Origin: Vandiemenella viatica
Lineage: Eukaryota > Arthropoda > Insecta > Orthoptera > Morabidae
Assembly (NCBI GenBank): GCA_031002005.1
Contig: JARYHS010008074.1
Span: 269,081,930 to 269,145,929, forward strand
Length of the DNA stretch: 64,000 nucleotides
Reading direction: 5' to 3'
Part shown: positions 57,000 through 64,000 of the stretch, piece after piece
Layout of the letters: each line of letters begins with the position of its first letter
Numbering within the stretch: position 1 is the first letter of the stretch
Position numbers and translations under genes: made by a program
Notes under the pieces: model-generated
Database searches by the model: none
Seen by the model: only the letters and a program-made list of their open reading frames with translations
What the model was told of the DNA's origin: nothing

Positions 57000-59900
57000 A
57001 AGTTTTAGGTTGGCCTCATGTAGAAATCGGGCCAGTGCTCCATAAACATCTTGTCTTTGCGACATCAAGAGGGAGGTTACGGAGGTCGGAAGCGGTATAT
57101 TTAGTTTTACTATGGTTTTGTACAGATTGTTTTGGGGGTTCTTGTACTGACTGCAAGCTAGGATGATGTGATTTAAATCCGCTACTTCTTCGTGGTCTTC
57201 CTGACAAGAGGGTGATTGGAGAACTCCTATTCTATATAGATGGCTTGGGAAACTTCCATGGCCCAATAGTATGCGGATTATGGATGATATGTGCCTTCTG
57301 CTCATTGTTTAGGTTGCAAACCAGGGTTTGGGTGGAAAATTGGGTTGAATTGAAGCGTAGTGCTTTCCTCTGACCGATTGGGTTGTGGACCATGATTCTG
57401 ACCAGTCACTAATATATTGTTTTCTTGATAATAGGTATAAAGTCAGTGTGCGGCAATTGAATGAATTGTCTCTCTCCGTGTGATAAACTACCTTTTGCTA
57501 ATATGTCGACTGATTCCTTGTGTTGAATTGACGCATGACCCTTGATCCAAACTAGGTGTACATCTTTTCCTTCTACGTAGGCCGAATGCATCAGTTGTAT
57601 AATGTCTACTAAAATCATATTGAGGTCACTATGTCTATTTGGGTTGTCTAGTTTTAAGGCTACGCTTTTCGAATCTGTTAGGATCAGGATTTTACTGTAA
57701 TCGCTTGAATCCGTATTTGATTGCTTCTCTGATTGCGAGGGCTTCGGCTGTGAATATCGATGTTTCTGGTGGTAGACTGACTTGCTTAGATACTTTTGAT
57801 TCAGGACAAAAGTAGGCGTATCCAACTCCGTCGGAAGGATTTCGAGCCGTCAGTGTAAATGTGGATGTGATTCGGCCACGTTTGAGATAAGGATCCCTCC
57901 GCTAAGGATTTTATTTTCCCACATTTCATAATCCAGTTTGGTAGATAGTGTATATTGGGTTTGAATCTTAGAACCTCGTAGTGTCTTGAAAAGAGGGGTA
58001 GCATTTCGTTTTGGATAATTAAAGGTGCCATAAGTTTTATTTTTTCGTAGCTTAGGATCAACAAGGGATTTCTTGAAATGGTGGACATATCACTTTTCAC
58101 CATCACTGTTGTATAATCTATGGCCTTTTTCATTACAGGGTGGTTTGTAATTGCTGCTCGCCTGATTAAGTAAACCGATGCTAGCAGCTGACGGCGGATG
58201 TTCAAAGGCATTTCCTTTGCCTCCACTAGTAAAGCGTTAGTTGACGTGGACCTCATCGTTCCTAAGCGTATTCTTATGGCTCTATATTGCAGGTTGTCTA
58301 ATTTGAGGAGTATATACTTGGATGCATTACCGTAACAGTGGCTTCCATAATCCAGGATTGGTCTGATGAGTGCTCTGTACATAATTAGAAGAATAGCAGG
58401 GTCGGCTCCCCACCAAACACGTGATATCGATCTTAAGGCGTTCAGGTGGCGTTCCGATTTGGTTAAGATTTGATCGATGTGTCTTTTCCATGTAAGTTTG
58501 CTATCAATCTGTAGCCCGAGGTGTTTGACTGACGTTCGTACCGGGAAAATGTAAGGCCCTAGCTGAATCTCCGTCTTTCTGAGGGTACACTTGTTTCCGG
58601 GAAAAGATTACAATTGACGATTTCGTTTGCGATATAGTTAATCCTAATTGAAGAGTCAATTTGTATAGCTTTTTAGCGGCTTCTTTTAATCTCCAGATGT
58701 TTATGCCTTGAGAGGAAGACCAAGTGTAGACGCAAACGTCATCTGCGAATTGTAATACTTTTATCGATGGGCTGAAGATATTTTCTATGTCTGCTATATT
58801 GATGACGAAGAGAATGGGATTGAGAATTGCTCCTTACGGAATACCTTTAGTGACAATGCGTGGTCCGTATAGAGTATTGTCCTGTTGTCGGATGTACATG
58901 GTCCTACAGCGAAGTAGATTATATATACCACGCAAATATACTTCCGGGAGTTGTAATGTTCTAAGCTTTTCAATTAATGTTGGTATCTGGACATTATCAT
59001 ATGCTCCTGTTATATCCAAGAATAGGGCTGATAGATATCCTTTATTGATAAAGGTGCGTTTCTATATCGAGGGTAAGTATACTCAGATTGTCGTTTGTAC
59101 TTTTCCCTTTTCTAAATCCGTACTGTGTTTTCGGTAACTTGCTGTGTTGCTCCAGCCTCCATTCTAATCTAGTTTTGATTATTAATTCAAATGTTTTAGC
59201 AATACACGAAGAGAGAGCTATAGGGCGACACGAGTTTGTACAGTTACTATCTTTACCCGGCTTCTGTATTGGTATAATGATTTGCGTTGTCCAGTCTTCC
59301 GGGAATTCACTTTTGTACCATATGTTCGTAAATAGATGTAACAAGATTAATTTAGCTCTGGGTGGTAGGTGAAGCAGCATCAGATAGTTTATATTATCTA
59401 TTCCCGGCGCTGAGTTGGTTGACGTTTTGAGGGCCATGTCCAGCTCCTCAAGCTTGAACTCTTTTTCTAAAATATTTTGTCGATTCTCTTCCTTGGAATT
59501 CTTTGTGGAGCTTGAGGGACTTGGTGGAACTGTAGGCGGAGCAATTTTATTGGCGAATTCTTCCATCCAATTTGTTAGGGATTTCATTCCGAAATCTGTT
59601 TATCGTATTCCATACTGTGTTCAAAGGTACATTCTTGTTTAACTTGTTGCAGAATTCCTTCCAGCAGTCTTTTTTCCTCGTTTTCAGAGTTCTTTTGGTT
59701 TCAGCGTCGGATTTTTTATATTTTATAAAATTTTCCCACGTGGCTGCTGGTTTGTATCTAGTTGGGGGTAATTTTCTTTTGGCCGTTGATCTGGAACAAT
59801 CTTCATTCCACCGTGGTACCGGGATTCTTTTCCCTTGTCGCTCCTGGGTTACACCGAGGATTTGATTTTTCTGCCACCTTGTTTCCGATTTTTAATAATT

Positions 59901-60696
59901 CTTGATATTGATGACTAATTGTGTTGTGAAAATAAACATGATCTAAATCTGTTTCTATTGCCTGGCCATGTTTGGCCCAATTGGCTTTCCAGATATTCCA
60001 CTTTCTATAGGGTAGTGAATTCTGTGGTTTGGTCCACTGTTTGGTTGATATAATGATTGGGTAATGGTCCGAGCCCCATGACTGCAGGTTATGCCAATGA
60101 AAATCGGTTGCCAGGGAGGGGGAGCAGATAGATATGTCTATTACAGATTTTCGATATCCAGGTTTTGGGATTAAAGTTGGTGAACCGTCATTCAGTCCGT
60201 ACAGGTTGAGTTAATCTATTATTTCCATTACAGCTTCCCCGAATGTGTCGTTTAACTCGCACTCCCAAGTTGTGTGGTGGGCGTTTAGGTCTCCGCATAT
60301 TAAGAACGGTTCCTCTACCTGCTGTGTAAGTGCTCGCCATTCGCCGCTTCTAATTTTTGTTTTGGTAGGGCAATAAACGGAGATAATGGACAATTTCGTA
60401 TAATGTATTCTTACCCTAACTGCAATGGCTTGGAATGAATTTATGCGCGTGTGGTCAATATGAATTGCTGTAAATGGAATCCTGGTTTGTATTGCTATGG
60501 CTACTCCTCCTTTTCCATCCTCTCTGTCGTTGCATAATATGTGGTAGCCTTTGAAGTTGAGGGGAGTATCAGGTTTTAGCCAAGTTTCTGATATTGCCGC
60601 GATTGATATGTCATTACAGCTTAATTCTCTTTGAAAGGATTCTTGATTTGCTCTAACTGATCTAGCGTTCCATTGTAGAACTTTAAATTTGGCCAT
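57000..60696 (-). pseudogene. LINE ORF2: APE endonuclease, reverse transcriptase, RNase H
   Basis: Starts MAKFKVLQWNARSVRANQ at 60696. The endonuclease is well preserved to 60211: ISETWLKPDTPL, GGVAIAIQTRIPF, ICGDLNAHHTTWECEL. Reverse transcriptase runs about 59590-58500: TSTNSAPGIDNINYLMLL, SCRPIALSSCIAKTFE, FRKGKSTNDNLSILT, MDITGAYDNVQIPTLIEKL with the first catalytic Asp, and a FADD catalytic box at 58738-58749. RNase H follows near 57860 (HIYTDGSKS) and 57690-57500 (ILILTDSKSVALK, VHLVWIKGHASIQHKES). A terminal Cys/His part is at 57250-57100 (HGSFPSHLY, LNHIILAC). The frame shifts several times. All catalytic boxes I can locate survive. Confidence 0.88.
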
Positions 60697-62422
60697 TGTG
60701 TTGAAATATGTTAAATAGTTTTTCTAAAACAATTGATGGGTTTAGCGAATTCTCTGGTGACGATCTAGCATCTTTAATCAAAAACATGATTAGATTGAAT
60801 ATTTTTTCTACTAGGCTTTCATTTTGAGGATGTGGTGTTTCAGTATGAGCATAAGGAACATTGTGCTGTTGATTCATTGGAGGCTGTATGAGGTTTGTGG
60901 TTTGAATCCCTTCCCACGGAGGGGAGGCGTATGGTGCGGTTTCCGTCTGGTCCAATGGCCTGTGATGATTGGAGTGGTGGGGCCGTTATATGTGTACAGG
61001 AATTTCCTTGTATTCAGATCTGCGTTTTCTTTAGTGAATCTTGTATTTTTAAAGGATTTGGGGGCCTTTAGTCCAGACATATCGATTGGGAGAGTTATTT
61101 TTATTATTGTGCTGTAAGGTATTGGATGGTTCGGGTTGATTAGAATGTACTTGCACTGTTTGGAGATGTGTATGCTTTGGAGGATCGGCTGTGATTTTTG
61201 CGTAGCTGTGAACCATTTCACCGTATTGGTTGGGGTGGGAGGCATATATTCTATTGATTTTTTTCCGCTCGTCGTCTCTGATATTCTGGGCAATTTTTGT
61301 CAGTGGAAAGGTGATGTCCGTTGCAAAATATGCAGCATGGATTGCCCTGAGAGGGGCAAAGTTTGTAGTCATGAGGCCCTGCACACTTGCTACATCTTTG
61401 TTGGCTACTGCATTGCGCTTTGACGTGATTATAGCGTAAACATTGGAAACACTGAATTAGTGGTGGGATGTAAGGCGCGACTTTGCATCGCATTCCGTAG
61501 AGGTAAACATATTCAGGAAGAACCTGCGATTTGAAGGAAAGTAAGCAAACTGGCAAATCTCTGAGGGTTGTCTTCCCGTTGTTTAGATATTTTTTAGAGA
61601 AGAGTTTGATGTTAATCACTTTATACTGAGTTTCAATGGATTCAGAAATTTCCTTAATGCTTAAACTAGAGTCTACGTTTCTAATTACGCCCAGTCTTGT
61701 TGTCATAGAGGTTGGGATATATGCCTCCAAGCCGATTCCTTTAAAGGATTCAAGAGCAACCAGTTGGTTTGCTGACCGCCCCGTTTTACATTCTATTCTG
61801 ACTCTGTTACGCCCCACTTGTACAATGTTAACTATTTTATCTTTTAGGTGGCTTTGATTCTGAAACAAAAATTTCCCCAGCGCCATGGGATGCCATTTAC
61901 GCACGCCTTCTATGCTTTCTATTATCACAATGAATGGACCATTGTCCGATGCACTAAATCTGTTGTTAACACTGTTATTGTTCCTTGCTCGCGTGGAGTT
62001 TATATGATCGTTCACAGTTGACTGCACACTGGGAAGCGGAAGCTGCTCACCTGCTAGTACCGTTGTTGGTTTTGGCTGCTGGTTGTCTGCTGCCAACTCC
62101 ATTCTGATGGTTTCTGTTTCTTCTTGCTCACTGCGTCCCTCTTGTCTCATCTTGTTCAGAGAGGAGTCGAAGTTTGCAGATGTTTCTGTTGATGGTGGAG
62201 AGCGATTGGTTTGTAGATCTTCCGTTAATGTAGACGATGGTAGTGGTGGAAAGTGATCCTGGTACTGAAGTAGGGGGGGGGGGAGTGCTGGTCTGATATG
62301 TTGAACGTCTTACATTGCTGACTGAAGTTGTTGATCGGGGTTGAAGATGACTCACTGTCGTAGCACGTTTGTAGAGCTGTTGCTATTGATTGGCCTGTAT
62401 CGTAAAACTGAGACCCTTCCAT
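60683..62422 (-). pseudogene. LINE ORF1 (gag-like) with three CCHC-type zinc knuckles
   Basis: Starts MEGSQFYDTGQSIATALQ at 62422. After two frame changes (one at the 9-G run near 62272, one near 62150) the main frame 62150-61251 gives an RRM-like middle and then three consecutive Cys/His knuckles around 61430-61270: CFQCLRYNHVKAQC, CSKCAGPHDYKLC and CIFCNGHHLSTDKNC. The C-terminal part shifts again and ends ...KLFNIFQHNGQI at 60683. ORF1 proteins of this type bind the LINE RNA. Confidence 0.85.
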
Positions 62423-62499
62423 TGTTATAGACTTTAACTACGGCGAAGACAAAGTTGTTTTGTCTGCCGCAAGCAAAGTTAAACTAACGCACACACTTG

Positions 62500-63265
62500 C
62501 AGAATTGAGGAAATTTGTTCACTGCTCTGAGCCTACGAGGAAGTTACCGGTTCGGCGACTCAATGCGAACTGGGTACCCGCTCAATACCCAAGCGTGCCA
62601 GCAGGACAACCACCTATCGCAGGGAATACCGCAAGGGGCTATACTCAGCCCAATTCTGTTTACTATCTACATATCGGACCTAGAGATCATATTCAGCCCC
62701 ACAATAAAGGTGTTGATATTCGCAGACGATGTATGCATCTACACATCATCTCCATCACAAGGGTTAAATTTTTGGAGACTGAACGACGCTGCTATGAAAC
62801 TAAACGAATGGACTCATCGTAAGGGCCTAACGATCTCACCATCGAAATCGTCAGTTGTCGTTTTCTCGCGGAAATAGAACATTTATCGAGGGACGCAGAT
62901 ACATCTGGGCCCTTATACCTTTCCTATTAGAACAGAGATCAGACACCTGGGACTCCAACTGGATAGTAAATTGACATGGAAGGGGCACATTGACTACATA
63001 TCAGCTAAAATATAACGCTACTTAAATACAATGCGATCTGTTACTCGTGTATGGTGGGGAGATGATCCTGCTATCTTGCTTACCTTGTATAGAACACTAA
63101 TCCGCCCCATCCTGGATTACGGTAGCTCATGCTATGGGAAAGCCCCAAGGTACATCCTCCGCAAATTGGACACAGTGCAGTACCGGGCCATCAGATTGTG
63201 CTTCGGAGCGATGAAATCTACACCCACAAACGCCCTATTAGTCGAGGCGAAAGAAATGCCCCTGG
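62500..63265 (+). pseudogene. LINE RT fragment, opposite strand to the neighbouring LINE
   Basis: Carries GIPQGAILSPILFTIYISDL, the VLIFADDVCIY catalytic box, KGLTISPSKSSVVVF, then after a frame break HLGLQLDSKLTWKGHIDYI, and YRTLIRPILDYGSSCYGK with STPTNALLVEAKEMPLE. This matches the LINE at 56.3-62.5 kb residue for residue at many sites but is clearly a different copy (about two thirds identical by eye). It is truncated at both ends: the left abuts the other LINE's 5' end and the right is cut by the repeat at 63266. Confidence 0.83.
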
Positions 63266-64000
63266 AATAGGCTATTTGACAGTATTAAAAAAATATTATA
63301 TATTGAACTCATTCTCGTAGATTAATGCTTCAGGATGTTAATTTTTTCAATTTTGAAAATAAAAGCGGATTATTTTTAATAAAAAAGTGAAATAAAAATT
63401 ATACTTTTCTTACCTCTGGTCACGTGACATAAAACGCTCTAGGATAGGTGGTCGCTTGAGTGACGTCACACGTCTGTAAACGCTTTGGCTGGGAAAGGAG
63501 CGTTTCCTATTATCCAAGTTTTCAACTGTTTTTATTGTTTGTTGCTGGTCATTTCTTGTTATTAATGAAATTTCATTTTGAATACAAAATCGAGAACAAT
63601 TTGTAAAAGCCTACAGCGGAAAAATATCGAAAATAGACGCCTTATTTGTGGGGCTAGCTATAGAAAAAACCCCTGACTTTTATTCTGCTGAGCTTAAAAA
63701 TGTAACAGCTTCAATTTTAGACTCATTTATATTTAAATTGAAAGTTAGAGATTGATTGCTGTGCGTTAGCAAACCATACGTCGAAAAATTCTGTACGCTA
63801 AATTTGTGCAGTGAAAATAAAGAAAAGTTGTATGGGTGTCGCAAATATGCGCAAACAAATGAAGGTATTTCTTGTAGTTAATAAGCAGCTCTTTCAAATA
63901 AATATGGCAAGAGATCGATATAATGTGGTATAATTAACTAAAATGCAACATGAAATTGGGTCAGTAGTTTTTTTTTTTAAATTAAAAATAATCTCGTTCT
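63266..64000 (+). repeat. CRE/E-box dispersed repeat, copy C (runs off window)
   Basis: Aligns with the reverse of 8960-9677 over its length: aataggctatttgacag, cttacctctggtcacgtgac, gagtgacgtcacacgtctg, gacgccttatttgtggggct, then gtatgggtgtcgcaaatatg and tgaaattgggtcagtagttt. It begins exactly where the LINE similarity ends, suggesting that it inserted there. No ORF is conserved across copies. Confidence 0.83.

Larger units (their letters stand above)
56336..62480 (-). mobile_element. I/Jockey-type LINE, near full length (two ORFs), decayed
   Basis: Transcribed from about 62480 leftward: a short leader, ORF1 (62422-60683), ORF2 (60696 to about 57000), and a 3' UTR ending in (aat)n plus A at 56336-56365. 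ORF1 and ORF2 overlap by 14 nt, a common arrangement in this group that implies reinitiation or coupled translation. Frame lesions in both ORFs disable it. It is related to but distinct from the LINEs at 34290-38205 and 62500-63265. Confidence 0.87.

Overview
This is a repeat-dense, intron-bearing eukaryotic window with no bacterial operon structure. The mobile-element content points to an arthropod, most likely an insect: mariner elements with TA target duplications, hAT elements with 8-bp target duplications, I/Jockey-type and CR1-like LINEs, tRNA-derived SINEs, a long-LTR Gypsy-like element, and an arthropod-style core promoter. No intact conserved host gene is visible. Nearly every protein-like stretch is a decayed mobile-element gene. 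Species cannot be named from the sequence alone.

Layout. 1-2.2 kb is a 368-bp satellite with a 1104-bp higher-order period, followed to 3.2 kb by a ~145-bp palindrome-bearing repeat. 3.3-10 kb holds a CR1-like 3' end, SINE pieces, a small hAT MITE and two opposed copies of a CRE/E-box-bearing repeat, then a (TA)n tract. A THAP-domain fragment at 10.5 kb is followed closely by a 3.9-kb hAT element (10688-14590). 16.4-18.7 kb holds another repeat unit and a second palindromic array. 19.3-23.0 kb is reverse-strand satellite split by two mariners and ended by a second hAT.

From 25.5 kb to the 1000-N gap (27072-28071) lies the most unusual gene: a TATA-type promoter, small spliced exons, a Pro-rich repeat and a conserved domain that I associate with selfish or viral-type DNA polymerase B proteins in arthropods. 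It is pseudogenised. The gap also hides the start of a young LTR element (28072-34262, LTRs about 98% identical) that keeps gag remnants but no pol. A LINE with APE, RT and RNase H follows (34.3-38.2 kb), interrupted by a 245-bp foldback with hammerhead-like motifs in both arms. 38.7-44.6 kb is a nest of insertions inside a CR1-like LINE. 45-50 kb is mostly non-coding with LINE and SINE fragments. 50.6-52.7 kb has a gag remnant and an intact ORF for a very basic tandem-repeat protein. 52.8-54.1 kb is the third palindrome-plus-satellite block, cut by a third mariner. 56.3-62.5 kb is a near full-length two-ORF LINE on the minus strand, head-to-head with a truncated relative. The window ends in a third copy of the CRE/E-box repeat.

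How it fits together: this reads as a graveyard or nesting site of transposons. Two tandem repeats (368 bp and ~145 bp) occur together in three separate places, and all three mariners with a recognisable coding region sit inside the 368-bp satellite.
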